Program-made: the position numbers and the translations under genes | Notes under the pieces: model-generated | Database searches by the model: none | What the model saw: the letters and a program-made list of their open reading frames with translations, nothing else | What the model was told of the DNA's origin: nothing | In this document: positions 51,793 to 64,000 of the stretch, in pieces | Numbering within the stretch: the first letter of the stretch is position 1 | Layout of the letters: each line of letters opens with the position of its first letter | Source of the DNA: Ophiura sarsii | Taxonomy: Eukaryota; Echinodermata; Ophiuroidea; Amphilepidida; Ophiuridae | Direction: 5' to 3' | Length of the DNA: 64,000 nucleotides | NCBI GenBank assembly: GCA_035610835.1 | Contig: CM069449.1 | Location: forward strand, 63,140,292-63,204,291

Positions 51793-52874
51793 TTGTCCTA
51801 AAAAGTAATGTACACAGCAGGTAATAAATACCCTCATAATTCTAAAAATATAGTTCCAATTTAAAAATATCAATCGACAAAACTATGGATTAATATCTGG
51901 TGTATCCTTGGTGTAATTTATTCATGAGTCACAGTGGTGTTAAGACTCTATTACGGAATAAAGTTATCTAATCCTTTTTCCTTTAACACAGATTTTGTGC
52001 TAGGCTAATTCCTTGCAGAATTACATAAAGGATAAATCTATTTTCTCCTTTTGGGGTTTTTACACAAATGTGGCAGGTTTGTATATGGGCTGTATCAATC
52101 AATTGAAGCATCCCTGATCCTCACCTTACTAGCTCTATTGATATTCAGTCCATGTTCACATGGAATATCTCAAATCAAAAAGAAGATTTTTGTTCACAAT
52201 TGTAATGGTTGTAACAACTCACCAGTTGATAGGAAGATGAAGATCAGGGATGCTTCAGTTGATCTATGCAGCCCATATAGATGATGTGACCTGTGACGTA
52301 GTGCCTGGCCGTATGCGTGCGCACCTACAGGGAATGTGCTTTGTAAATTAAATTCACACTTGATTGATCATTACTTACGTTGTAAAATAGTGCAGTAGTC
52401 ATGGTCTGCATCCCTAAGCACAATGAGAGACCAGGTACAAAATCTGGTTGCCCGGCGGTATGCGTCCGCACCATAAGAGCAGGTGCTTTTAAAATTGGCG
52501 CTCAGTGATGAGTATTTTGCTTTTGAATAGTATGTATGCAGTACAGTAGTCATGGACTAGTACCTATCTAGCATGTCTTCAGACTAGGTGCTAATCAATT
52601 TGTGTACACTACTGATGTAAACAACAGTCACATCATATATACATACCTGACAAACTATCCTATGTGTTCAATACCCGAGTGCAATAATGAAAACTGCATT
52701 TTGTATCATTCTTTTTGTTGTAGCATTCTTAATTGTTTACCAATTAGCATGAACAATATCTCAAATTGAAGAAGAGAATTTAATATATAATTTTGTAATT
52801 TGAAGTGGGAACTATATTTTTAGTGTTATTGGCATATTTAAGTACCTTGTTAGTTACCTTTTTATTTAGAACTG
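51793..52874. mobile_element. Diverged relative of the 8319-9011 element
   Basis: Shares GATGCTTCA(A/G)TTGATC, GCAGCCCATA and ATTGAAGAA blocks with 8319-9011 and ends in a degraded AGAACTG|TA. An internal block at 51900-51985 (TGGTGTATCCTTGGTGTAAT) also occurs at 7848-7945. Confidence 0.45.
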
Positions 52875-53127
52875 TATCATAAATCATGTGAAATCAGGTG
52901 TATAATATAGACCTTAAGATATGTAATGTTGAAGAAAATGTTAACCATATTGAGCACAGTATTTTGTTTTTATCATGATTTTTTTTTAGTGTCCTTGCAT
53001 TGTACTTCCATCTTTCTGTTATGTATGCTACAGCAGAAACATGTATGTGTTCTTCCTGTCAGGAATGTTCAATTGCAATTGGTAGACAAGACTTGATAGT
53101 AGGACAATAAGGCCAAAAACAAAATTG

Positions 53128-53929
53128 TTATGTTGTCCTCGACCGCCCGCTCGTCAGATTTAGGGCCGCTCCAATTTTATTTTATTTTTTATTTTTCAGA
53201 TTTTTTTTTAAAACAGCTTCGATGGCATTGAATATTAAACTAAGTGTTTATAACATATGTGATGCGATCTGTGAAAACCCGCCACATGGTGGCATTTTTT
53301 GCATTTTGGAGATATTTATATCATAAGAAAGCTAAAACTGTGCTGATTACAGAACTGGTTCGATCATTTTTCTACGATCACTACAAAAAGAGTTATGAGT
53401 GAATGATGATTGTGATGTCATAAAAAGCTACAAAACAAGAAATCATGAAAACAGGCCCAAAAAGATACATAATTCAATAGAATAACATTATAAGGTTAAT
53501 AAGTAAGTTTTTGAAGGTGAAATTTCATGAAAGATTCATGAAAACACAAAGTATTGAAAATTAATTTTCTTTACAAACATCTAAAAAAAAAAAATCCGAC
53601 GGGTTTTCACAGATCGCATCACATATGTGACCCGTCACATCAAAATGGACATGTTGGAGGCAAGACACCAATTTGAGTTATACACATCAGCTGAAAGGGC
53701 ACATTCTAAGCTTTAAAATGATACATTGGTGAAGGAAATCGGACTTTGGAATCACAAGATACAATTTCAAGAACCATGTTTTTAACTATTATTTTCTTTA
53801 TATTTCACTAACTTTATTTGCTTCTATTTCAAAACCGTATATGCCGACAACACTGGTATATAGAGAAAAACAGAAAAAAAATCCGCCCGTCCGCCCCTCC
53901 TCTCTGAGAGCTGTGGAGGACAACATAAC
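53128..53929. mobile_element. TTATGTTGTCCTC-ended element (third copy) with nested insert
   Basis: TTATGTTGTCCTCGACCGCC at 53128 and GGAGGACAACATAA ending near 53929; the interior matches the copy at 33498-33787 up to AACTAAGTGTTTATAACATA, where a family B element is inserted. Confidence 0.65.
53258..53623. mobile_element. Family B element (TGTGATGCGATC ends), nested
   Basis: TA|TGTGATGCGATCTGTGAAAA at 53258 and TTTTCACAGATCGCATCACA|TA ending at 53623. 366 bp, non-coding. Confidence 0.72.
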
Positions 53930-55523
53930 CTTTTTTCTTCTTTTGGCCTAGTGCAAGGTGTCCCAAAAGAAAGACACCCATAGGTTATGGAATCATAACA
54001 GGAACATATTGCAACGTCTATGAAATAATTTTTGAAAGGTGTATATTGATAACAGAACAGCATTTACTTTCATAGAAACCTATTCAGTAACAGGTCTGTG
54101 TAAATACAAAATATTGTGTACTGATTAATAGCAAGGAAATGTTTAAATAAGGCGCCCATGTCACATGGACAAATAAGTTCCCAAAATTCTAATAAAATGT
54201 CCAAAATTGCCAAAAGTGTTTCTAAAAATCTCAACAGTTTTTGCTATGTTAAACTAATAAGCCATAATAGTTGCTGAAAATTGCGCAAAATGTCCCAACA
54301 TATGTATAAAATCCCCAGCCCAAAATGGCGCCAAGTTACACTAAATGTTCCCAACATTTTCAAAAATTGTGATAAGTTCCCGAAAATTGCGCAGACTTTC
54401 CCAACATTTTATGCCAGGTTGCATGTCATCTTTGTTCAATTTGCGAGAATTTTGTTAAATTTGAGGCATTTTGTCCTTTGACATGGGACCTATTGAAGTG
54501 TTGATATAAACATTGACAACAGAGTACTCATAACTTTGTGAGTGTATGGTTAAGTTATTTATTATGCCTAATGTATAGAATTTTGAAGAGTAACTTGATG
54601 ATGACAGAGTTTTAATACAAATAAAACAAAAACTATTCAAACTATTGTTTTCTTTGTCTGAATGTGAAGTCCTACTTGCTGTAGTGTAGTGTAGTGTAGT
54701 GTTACCACTATGATGGTCTTAAGAAGGTATTTTAAGGTTAACATGTCACATAATTTCTGTGTACACTTGTTGACATTGTGACATCCATTTTAGAACATCT
54801 CGTTTGTACAGGGTGTCCCAAAAAGTTTAGTTACTGTTTTAAAGCTATAGGTATCCTGTTTCATGAGTTTTATACTTGTCAAAACCATTGGACCATGACC
54901 AATTCGGCTCCAATGCAAAGCTCAATTAATAATGATAATAATGTCTTAAAAATCTGAGATTAATCCAATGATTTGAAGAGTCGCAATTAACTTTACAACT
55001 AATTAAATTACACTAAACTTGAGTGAAACTCGAAGTGAAGCAACAGGAGACGGTTCCTTCTGTTTATATTTTCTTTATTTCATAGAAAATATTGTAACAA
55101 ATAACGTGGAATCATGATTTTGAACACAAACGATCTACACGGAGTCTGATGACGAACTCATTAATAAAATACGGTAAGTATGCAAAATCTATTATATGCC
55201 TCAACAAATTATAATAAGCGCCGAATATTATGTAAATCGTAGCCTGATTGGTCAACATTTACGTAAATACATCATAACAACTTTGATTGATAATCTGAAA
55301 CAGCTGTTCTATATTAAATTAGATTAAAGGCATATATACTACCGGACTAACGTTACTCAACGATAATAAAATATAATCCCTTTCTTTTGCACAATTCTAC
55401 CTCATCATCATAACCCCTACTTAATGAAAAGAGTGTGTTACTCTTCTGTACATGTACACTTCATAACAATATCTGTTTTTCCTTCAAAATTCATACATGC
55501 ATATTATTATTGAACTATCTAAT

Positions 55524-56615
55524 AAGCGTGTCCCAAAAAACTGGGTCCAAAACTTTCAGAGCTTATAACTTAAAATATGGGAAACATAGATACTTCATGT
55601 TTGGGAATATAAAAGTAAATATATCTGACATTATTTGGTGAAATTATCAGACCAATTGAATGTAAGGTTTTAGAAATACAGAGCTTTGCATACAGCGTGG
55701 TCAGAACCCGTTTTTTCCGATTTTGCCCATAAACCGTCCATGCGTTGCATTTGCGCATCGTACTGACGTCATCAAAGTTTTGCCTTTGGCTTGATAACAA
55801 TGACTTACTCAGGGAAATCTTCGTCATAAGGGAGGATAAAAAGTGTAAACACATATGATTTTTGTTAGAAAAATCAATAAATAACCTTCTGAGACACTGC
55901 CATCTTTGAAGCAGTTCAAGAACCATTTCTTCGAAATTGGAAACCAGCCTTTAAGTCAGTCATCTCATCAAAGGAATTAGAGGCAGGGCTGGAACTTCAG
56001 ATTTTTTTTCAACCAGCCAGTCGGGATCGGGCAGGTTACTCACAAAAATACCTGCCTGACAGAAATTCCACCAGCCAGTGTAACTGTCACACTTGCACCG
56101 TGAGTTTGAAATTGTTTACCGGCCAGTCGGTTGCCGGGGTACTTTTTCCCCGACACAACATTTACCCACTATGGGCAGGTGGGCGGGTGCTATTTCCAGG
56201 CATGGTATCAGGGTAACAGTTGCTCTGTTTTTGTATATTCAACGACAAGGTTACTGCAATGGGTATTTATAATGCTGAATATTGATCCAAAATACCTATA
56301 ATTTAACCCTTTTCTACCAAACATAAGATATTTCGGAGAATAAACACATGTATGCACATGATGTAGGGAAAACTTGCACACAACGCAAATGCAAGGCATA
56401 AGGTGGTTTAGTGCTGAATTGGAAAAAACGGGTTCTAACCACGTTCTGTTGAAAGCTTTGTATTTCAAAACGTTGCCATTTGATTGGTCTCAAATTTTAA
56501 CCAATTAAGGTCAGGTATATGTACCTTATTATCCTCAAATATGGAGCAGCTAAGTTTTCAACTTTTCAAGTTACAAGCTCTGCAAATTTTGGACCCAGTT
56601 TTTTGGGACACGCTG
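55524..56615. mobile_element. Longer GTGTCCCAAAAAACTGG element with nested insert
   Basis: GCGTGTCCCAAAAAACTGGG near 55525 and CCCAGTTTTTTGGGACACGC ending near 56615. Inside, at about 55983-56215, is a G/C-richer block (GGCAGGGCTGGAAC...TTTCCAGGCATGG) with CCAGCCAGTCGG repeats, probably a separate insertion. Confidence 0.6.
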
Positions 56616-57434
56616 TAGATACACAATTTTTATTCACCAGATATCAAAAGTAAGAATTGAATTGAAGCCATTTTGGTGATGTTTTATATATGGTTGAATA
56701 CCATAGCCAACATTAATCAATATCATTATGATGACATTGAAGTGATTATTTGTTTCACTTCCTACAATAATGCATGTATGATCAATATTAATGTGAGTTT
56801 TTCACATTTAACAGAAATATATTAAACTGATGTTACTTCTGAACATATCATATTACAACATTCAAACATGGCTACATACAGCCAGATGGGTTAAAGGGAG
56901 TGGTAACAATTCACTTGAAGTGTCCAAACATGGCTATACGATACCATGGATTTCAATAAGTTCTTTTGTGTTTTTGTTTTAAATCACGATTTTCAACTTT
57001 CAGCTCTGTCACACGTAGGCTTCTTTAAAATGACAACTCGTTCTCAAATTTCAACTAAATTCCGTTTGTATGGTCTTATTTCACAGATTAAATGATATAA
57101 GCACATTTAGATAAGTCACTTGAAGTATCCAAACATGGCTATATTATAACCTACATCCAGATGGGTTTCAAAAGTGCGTCTATTTTGTCTGTGATTTGAT
57201 TTCGTTCTAGACAAATCCAATAAATAGTGAATAGATTACTCACGTTTTTAGTTAAACGTTTCATTGCTAAACTAGCAGCTTCGTCAGACTGGCAGTTGCA
57301 ACTGTTTAGTGACAACAGGAATTAGGGATTTCCTGTTGCTAGATGACGCTGTTGTAGAGAGCGTAGTTCCGACGAGTTGATCGAGTTGATTTGTACACAA
57401 CGAAATCAAATAACAGATGTTTAATATTAACAAG

Positions 57435-57652
57435 AGTGGCGTAGCTAGGTTTTTAATATAGGGGGGGGGGGGGGGGGGGGGGGGTTGCGAAAATTGAAAG
57501 TGAACCGACAAAGACTTTACCAGAAAGTCAATTTGCTAACATTGCCGCCGAGTCAAAACCTTAAGGGGGAGGGTTGTGACAGGTTGACAGTCAAATCTCA
57601 ACCGATAGTGCCAATCTCGACACTAACTAGTCTCAACCGACACGACTCTAAA

Positions 57653-57693
<41 letters not shown>

Positions 57694-57705
57694 AGGTCGC
57701 CACTA
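57435..57705. mobile_element. Degraded copy of the hAT-like CAGTGGCGTAG element
   Basis: AGTGGCGTAGCTAGG at 57435, G24 at 57461-57484, then CTCAACCGATAGTGCCAATC and CAACCGACACGA (inverted versions occur at 15319-15350), G40 at 57653-57692 and CGCCACT. Confidence 0.6.
57653..57692 (+). repeat. Run of 40 G
   Basis: Longest homopolymer in the window; inside a degraded hAT-like element. Its exact length is likely to be unreliable in any assembly. Confidence 0.9.
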
Positions 57706-57712
57706 AAAAATT

Positions 57713-58100
57713 CTACAAGGGATAAGTTGATCAGATACAAATGGAGGAGGAGGAGTCTAATCATTCCCTTCCTGGATGTTTAGGCCGTGGGGCTCACTGA
57801 AGAAGCGCCGTGGGAACTCACTGTAGAAGCGCTTCTATGGACACAGATCGACGGTCAACACCAATAAACCACCTGTCGGACACCACTTTTACCTTCCCAA
57901 CCACACTATGTCTGATATGATCTTAAAGGGCATTGAATCTTGAGGTAGTCGTTCAGAAGTAGTACGTACGTCTCAGTAGAGAGAATCTATGGATGAAACG
58001 TCTTCTCACAACTCAGCCCCACGGCCTAAACATCCAGAAAGGAAATAATTAGACTCAACCCCCCTCATCCATTTGTATCTGATCAACTTATCCCTTGTAG
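57713..58100. mobile_element. Inverted-repeat element CTACAAGGGATAAGTTGATC
   Basis: CTACAAGGGATAAGTTGATC at 57713 and its inverted partner GATCAACTTATCCCTTGTAG ending at 58100. The arms continue inward with the shared GTTTAGGCCGTGGGGCT block over about 85 bp. 388 bp, no ORF. Confidence 0.7.
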
Positions 58101-58802
58101 TATTTTTCACCCATATGTTTTTCTCCACTTTTTTTAAAACTTTTTTTTACTTCTTGTTACTGTGATACTATATTTTCATTTTTCGGCATTGTCTCCTTTG
58201 CACAATAATTTTCATTACTCGTTCCAGTGCATTTCCATTATTTGTTACCATAGGCCTAGACCTATTCCCACTTTGTTTTGTCTCATTTTTCATGTTTTCC
58301 CTCAGTCATTTATATTTCCAATTCTCACCCATTTTTATTATTTATTTATTATTTTTAGTCATCACCATTATGGATTTTACTCACCATTGGGTTTTTTAAA
58401 TCCCATTTGTCTCTTTCTTTTTAATCTCCCCTTTGTCTATGTCATCCTTTTGTTATATTATCCACTTAATCAATCAGCTGTCAAGTTTGATATACCTTCC
58501 TCTATTCATCCATCTGTCACTTTGACCCCCATTAGTAGTAGTTGTGAAGTCCCGCCTTATAATAGGCGCACCCCTGCTATTAAACAGGGTAGGGTATGGG
58601 GGAAATTTGGTTAAAAAGAAAACATCAAAATCTATCTAAAAGTCTACATCTAAAAAACTATCTAGCACAACGAAACGTAGAGTCACTTGAAATATGACAT
58701 CCAACAAAGTTCGTAAAACATCGCCAACGCGAAAAGGTTAATCATGCATCATTATGCTGTCTCAGATTGTCGTGATAAAGGTCCATCTTTAGATTGACTC
58801 AA

Positions 58803-61800
58803 TCAATCCATTGCTGCTAATAAATTCTTTCTTATTCGGTGAAGTGCATAACAAAGTCTTCTGGAAGCACTTTCTATAGCATCCAGTGTGTGACCTTCCG
58901 GGGGATATGGGAATAATCCCACAGCGGTGCAGTCTAGTATCAGTTGGTGAAGAGAAGTATTTCCACCTTGTAGAGTTTCCCAACTGAATTCAGGATATCC
59001 TTCCTTTACTGCCTGCTTGAGTTGTTGTAGGTGGTATTCCCTTGTAGGTTCCAGGGTTTCACACTGAGTGAGGAAGTGCTGCAGATTCTCTGCATCTTTC
59101 TTGCATAATAAACATGTGCTGTCTGTTCCTGGATAATACTTGGCCTTGCTTGCTTGGAGGGTATAAGTCCCTGTCAGGAGGCGTGCCTTCACTCCGGCCC
59201 TCTGGACATCCCTGGTATTTGAAGTGACAGTGGACCATAAGTTGTGTGGTTTCATACCCTGCGTGCATTCCCAATTTATAAGCTTCAGAGTGGTCTTTGA
59301 TCGTGCTCCTTCTCTGAGTCTGGAGTTCCAGTACTCGTTAATAGCATTGGAAACAGTGTCCTTCCATGCATTCTTAGTGGGAGGAAAGGCAAGTATGGTG
59401 TGTCCATCTGGGAGACCATATTTGGACAGGTCTGCATTAACCTGGATAAACCAGCTATTAGATGTGTTGTCTTTAACCGCCAGTTGCCTGTATGCCAAGT
59501 CTCTCTCAAAGAAACATTGTGAGGCGCCGCTTATCCAAAATCCCCATCATTGGAAGTTGACCAATCAAAAGGTATAGGCCTACAGCTTCATCAGCAACTC
59601 TGTCTGGTAGGTGTTGCACTCTTTTCAGCATCTTCTTGTGGTATTTTTCAAGCTTGTTAAGGTCAGATAGTTTGATCATCACAGTCTCCAGGCCATGTAC
59701 ATATCTAGGGATGATGAAAGTAGTGATCAGTTTTGCTGAGACTAAGGGGTTAACACCACTATTGCCATGTAAGCCAGCACCCATCAATGCATAGGTTGTT
59801 CTTCTTGCAAGTTTAATACGCTCTTCAACAAGTTGTGTATGACCTTTCTCTGTAGAACGCAGAATTCCAAGATGTGTACAATCTTCCGTGATCCTTAGTG
59901 TTTCTTCACCAAGCATGAATGGCTGGGCATCTTTCCAGACTTGGATAGGTGTCTTGGAGTTGTAGATAAGGACGTTGCTCTTTTCTGAGTTAATGATATA
60001 AGGTCATGTTTTTTATACTGGGTACCCAAAAAAGGTGGATCTGTTACATTTGCACTACATATTATTACTTTGCATGCATATATTTTGGCTATTCTTTATC
60101 ACACATACTCAAATTTGGTCTTATTTTGATGAGAAAGTATTTGGCCTTTATTTTAAAAAGAAAAATATGAACTACCATGGTTCTGTTAATTACAATAGTT
60201 CGTTAAACCTAATTAGTCAGGGGTTGGTACAATTCTATATTGAAAACATAACATTATTGAAGCATATTTGAATGAAAAATATAATTAGTTAATTAAGGAA
60301 TCATTAATTAGCATTAAGAAGCTCAAAAAATTGTTAAGAAACGTAAGTTGGTCGCAGTTTGCGAATGTATGCAAACATTTGCCTGCACCAAACTGTCCAT
60401 TTTAAAAGTATAGAAAGGTTGAGGTACCCTTTTGAATAAATAAATTTAACTATTTAATTAAAAATTAAAAGAAGATATGTAATTAACCTCATGTATTCTA
60501 TGCAAGTCTGATATACTGTGCTGTAGACCTACGTCCAGGGAACAATAACCAGTATCTTCTCGCCAATGAAGATCATGCTGAAATATTGTGCAACATTTCT
60601 TTGTAAATAAGTCTTCAAGTAGTGTGCAAACTTGAGTTTGAAAAGTAAGTTGATACGATACTAGTGACTACTAGTTTGCCAATCAACATTGGATCACCCT
60701 ATATGTTGAATACAACTTAAAACGATAACATTTTATAATTCCATCTTAAATCAGACTCTTGAAATTTGAATACTGGGTTCAAACTGTAACATTATGGAAA
60801 CTAACCTAATTTGTTCATTTGAATGTGATTTGCACAAATTGCACATCATGAAGGTGCAAGAAGGATGAACGCAATTAATTGTATGCCACTAAACATGTGC
60901 CATTGGGAAAATTTGAGTCACCCTGTAGTTAAAGGGCCCCTTTTTATTGAACATTATTTGAAACTCAAACCACTTTAAGCATTTGCCACTTCAAATTGGA
61001 ATGTAAAATCATGTTTCAGAAGCAAATTTAAATTCATTCAATTTAATGATTTGTGGATAATCACGTATCCTAAATTAATGTTTTAAACACCCTATATGTT
61101 TAAAATTAACACCTTTACATAAGAAAAGGGTGACTTTTAAAATCAATCAATGTTCATGTATGTATGTAATTGATGCATTTTTATTTGAAATCTACTTGAA
61201 TTTTGTTAAAATACTACATGTAGTCTTTGTATGTAGTAATAGAAGCATTTTTTAGACACCCTGTATGTAGAATTTCAGATTCATAATAAAATTTAATTTG
61301 CATATGTCTGGATGGGTATCTTATTAAACTACTTTAAATCTGTACTGAACTTTTCTCTCATCACTTCATATACATAGTGGAAGTAATTATTGAAACCCTT
61401 CTTTTTTAGAAGATTTTGCTTGTTACACCCTGTACAATTTCGGGTCACCCTGTATAATCAACTTGATTGTATGCTATTTGCATCCGTTACAGTATATGTT
61501 TTCAGAATATGTATACTTTTACCAACTTAAAATGTAAACTTTTTCAGATATAATGCATTAACTGAAAAAGGAACCTAATTTATAGAAAAAGGGACATGTA
61601 ACACAAATTGTACCCAGTATAAAAAACATGACCATAACGATGTTCAGCTGCATAGTTAGCTACTACTTGAAGCATAAATTGCAGGTCTGTCATGGATTCT
61701 GCTGCCACTAGCACATCGTCTGCACATGTTGGGGCGCCCACATAGACATTGCCGATAGTAACTCCCACGCCGGATCTTTCTAGCATTCTGAGGAGGTCAT

Positions 61801-62935
61801 TGATGAATATTTTGTAGCAATCCGTAGAAAGCACACTCCCTTGCCTTACTCCTTGCTTGAGGTTGAACGATCTTGATGTTTCTCCAATCCATTTCACTTT
61901 ACTTGTAGCATTCTGGTACATTTCCTGCACCAGCATCCATAGCATTGGATCCAAACCTGAGTAGTACAACTTGTGTAGCATTGCGTTTTGGTAAACCACA
62001 TCAAAGGCCTTCCTGGCGTCAAGAGATGCCACAAAAAGCTCACTTCTTGTGTCCTGAGCGTCTGCTATAACTTCTGAAATTAATAGTGCAGCAAAAGTTG
62101 ATGATGTGCCACTTGTGAATCCTCTCTGGAGTTTACTTTGCCCTTGTTGTAATTGTGTTCGCAGGCGTTTTTGTACGACGTGCTCAAGGATTTCCCAATA
62201 ATGGAGGTTAGTGTTATACCACGATAGTTGTTAGGGATTTTAGCGTCTTTGCCCTTCTTAGGGATTGGAATCGCCAGACCTTCTTTGAAAGTAGATGGGA
62301 TATATGTGAGACCAAGAATGACGTTGAAGAGATCCGTCAGGTAAGGGGCTAATGTTACTCCACCGTGCATAATGTGCTCTGCGGATATGCCCTCATGATC
62401 AGCTGCTTTCCTTTTGTTGAGCTTTAAGATTGCCTTAGTGACTTCCTCTAAAGAGATTTGTGCAGGCTGAAGACCAGTCCTTCCATAGATTTGATGAGGC
62501 TTTGAATAGTCTGAACACCTTCGTCAGTTATGTCTTTGAATCTCTCGTCAAAACCTTCATGAGCTTGAGGAGTTGCAAGACCCTCAAAGTGGTCGGCCCA
62601 TGCCGCTCTAATGTCCTCTGTCTCGACCAGGTGCACACCGTTTACAACTAGCTCTGCTTGGGATACCTTTGATGTTTTTGAATGCTTCCTTATCATAGAA
62701 AAGAAGAGTTGAGTGTCTCCTGTCGATGACTGCATGATTTTGTTATAATCGTCTACGGTATTCTATCTAGGGCCTGTTGATTTCTTTGGGCACAGCGCAG
62801 TTTATTCTTGGCAATCTTAATATCATCCTTCAGTCTAGACTTGGCAGGCTCTGACGAGGTCTGCTTATACTGCCATTGTGTTACATTATCTCTTGTCATT
62901 TCCTGCCCATTGTTCCACTGTCTATATATGGTCAC
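58803..62935 (-). pseudogene. Broken non-LTR retrotransposon (reverse transcriptase)
   Basis: Read from 62935 down to the stop at 58803. Pieces in order: a linker with ELVVNGVHLVETEDIRAAW (62448-62735), RT fingers with AIPIPKKGKDAKIPNNYRGI (62080-62370), motif A FVASLDARKAFDVVY, motif B KQGVRQGSVLS and motif C TCADDVLVAA (61580-62032), then after a foreign insert the thumb (59506-59916) and a C-terminal part with a CLLCKK...HFLTQC zinc-like motif (58803-59498). The order fits Jockey/CR1-group LINEs. The second Asp pair of the catalytic site is present, but at least three frameshifts and the insert at 60002-61633 kill it. No endonuclease domain is seen upstream of 62935, so the copy is also 5'-truncated. 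Confidence 0.85.
60002..61633. mobile_element. 1.6-kb TIR element inserted in the LINE
   Basis: GGTCATGTTTTTTATACTGG at 60002 and CCAGTATAAAAAACATGACC ending at 61633 are 24-bp inverted termini. ATAA is duplicated (59998-60001 and 61634-61637). Removing insert and one copy restores the LINE reading frame across the joint. No transposase ORF; the interior is AT-rich with several CACCCTGTA motifs (near 60921, 61258, 61427, 61447). Confidence 0.8.
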
Positions 62936-64000
62936 GCGTTATGAACTCGCCTCCCAATAGGGTGGTGCCGTTACATTTTTTAGTTTTATGCTGTCATTTT
63001 CCTCAAATATTTTCAAAACCACAAAAGCTATCTCAACAAATTTTTGTTGATATCATTTTAAAGCCCTACTAACAAGCTATCGGCCTGCAAAATGGCATTG
63101 GTATAGCTAATACAGAAGGAGAGATACAGCTGTTTGATGTTTGGAGACCAGGGGTGGTTCTGGAAGGGGTGCCGCTGGAAGGGGTGCCGCCTGTACAAAC
63201 TCAATGGGGATAATCCAATAATGGCGATAATCTTTGTTCTTTTTACAATAACTAGTCATCCTACAATGTTACAAACACCATTCTGGTCCCATTTTAAAGG
63301 ATATTTAGGAGTCTTTAAGTATGTGGTTCAACAGACTTGTCAATTATTTGTAACAACTAATTAATTATGGATAAGACCATGATCACCAGCTTTCTTCCTA
63401 TTCGCTACACAGTCAACATGAATAATCAGCCTCAATTTACCGGATTTATAAAAATGACTATAACAGAAAAAGTTTTCAACCTTTGATAGCAAAAGTATAC
63501 ATTTTTGGAAAGCTTGTAACTAGAGGAATTCAGAAATGCAGTTTATATCAGGGAAGAGTTCATTCTTAAACAAAAATTTCTGAAAATTCTAAAAATATAT
63601 AAAATAAAAATTGGAGATATTCACTAGCCGGTATAATTACCATACCGACGTAGTAACTTTGACAATTATATATCATCTAATGGGTAATTTCATGAGGAAT
63701 TCAAATATGTAAAGTAAATAATGAGAGGGGTAGGTATAAAAAATATATGGATCTCAAATTAAAAATTAAAAAACTCTGATATTTTTCCGAACATTTCCGA
63801 TCGTACCATTTTAGTTCTTGGTCGTACTATAATTTTAATGGCATATTTGGTTTCCTCATGCAACTTCCCTTCAGAAAATGTATACTTTTACTACCTCAGG
63901 GGGGGGGGGGGGGGGGGGTATACAAGCAAATATAAATGTGTAAAGTTAAAATCATGTCGCGAAAGCCAAAATCCGTGTGTAACGCGAAAGGAGGCGAGCT
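62936..64000. other. Right end, no gene recognised
   Basis: Anonymous AT-rich sequence with one run of 20 G at 63899-63918. No exon, transposon end or array that I can support. Confidence 0.5.

Larger units (their letters stand above)
48041..58802. other. Gene-free region downstream of WDR44
   Basis: No coding exon recognised. The WDR44 3' UTR lies at its left end; the first AATAAA I see is at 49004, inside a transposon relic. The rest is a series of miniature elements listed separately plus anonymous AT-rich sequence. Confidence 0.5.

Noticed and set aside
58162..58614. 150-codon plus-strand reading frame
   Set aside because: Composition is Phe/Ile/Pro/His-rich from T/C-rich low-complexity DNA; no recognisable domain or splice partners.

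Overview
This is an intron-rich animal genomic window, AT-rich and crowded with short DNA-transposon relics, minisatellites and long G/C homopolymers. The splice-site grammar (GT...AG, consistent phases) and the two recognisable genes fit a metazoan. The repeat style suggests a marine invertebrate, perhaps a deuterostome such as an echinoderm or hemichordate, but nothing seen fixes the phylum.

Layout. (1) Positions <190-14234, minus strand: 13 coding exons of an SLC5-family sodium-coupled monocarboxylate transporter (SLC5A8/SLC5A12-like). The gene starts at 14234 and runs off the left edge, so the C-terminus is missing. All exon phases join, giving 535 codons so far. (2) 14235-18360: gap between two divergently transcribed genes, with nested transposon relics and no recognisable promoter motif. 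(3) 18361-48040, plus strand: a complete WDR44 (rabphilin-11) homologue in 18 coding exons, 966 residues. It has an N-terminal FFAT-like motif, an acidic/basic coiled coil, a Pro/Lys- and Gln-rich middle and a C-terminal WD40 propeller. (4) 48041-58802: no gene, only transposon relics. (5) 58803-62935, minus strand: a broken non-LTR retrotransposon (reverse transcriptase) split by a 1.6-kb terminal-inverted-repeat element. (6) 62936-64000: nothing recognised.

The two genes have no evident shared pathway: one is a plasma-membrane solute carrier, the other a Rab11/VAP-linked trafficking scaffold.

The most unusual signal is a set of tandem duplications that start on or beside exon/intron junctions: SLC5 exon 5 acceptor (three extra copies), WDR44 exon 5 acceptor (two diverged copies), exon 8 donor (nine full extra copies of about 165-180 bp plus one partial), exon 12 donor (a 32-bp minisatellite begins within about 20 bp) and exon 17 donor (at least four extra copies). 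Several carry intact copies of a real splice site. A second theme is nested miniature transposons with readable target duplications (TTAA, TA, 8 bp, GTATC).
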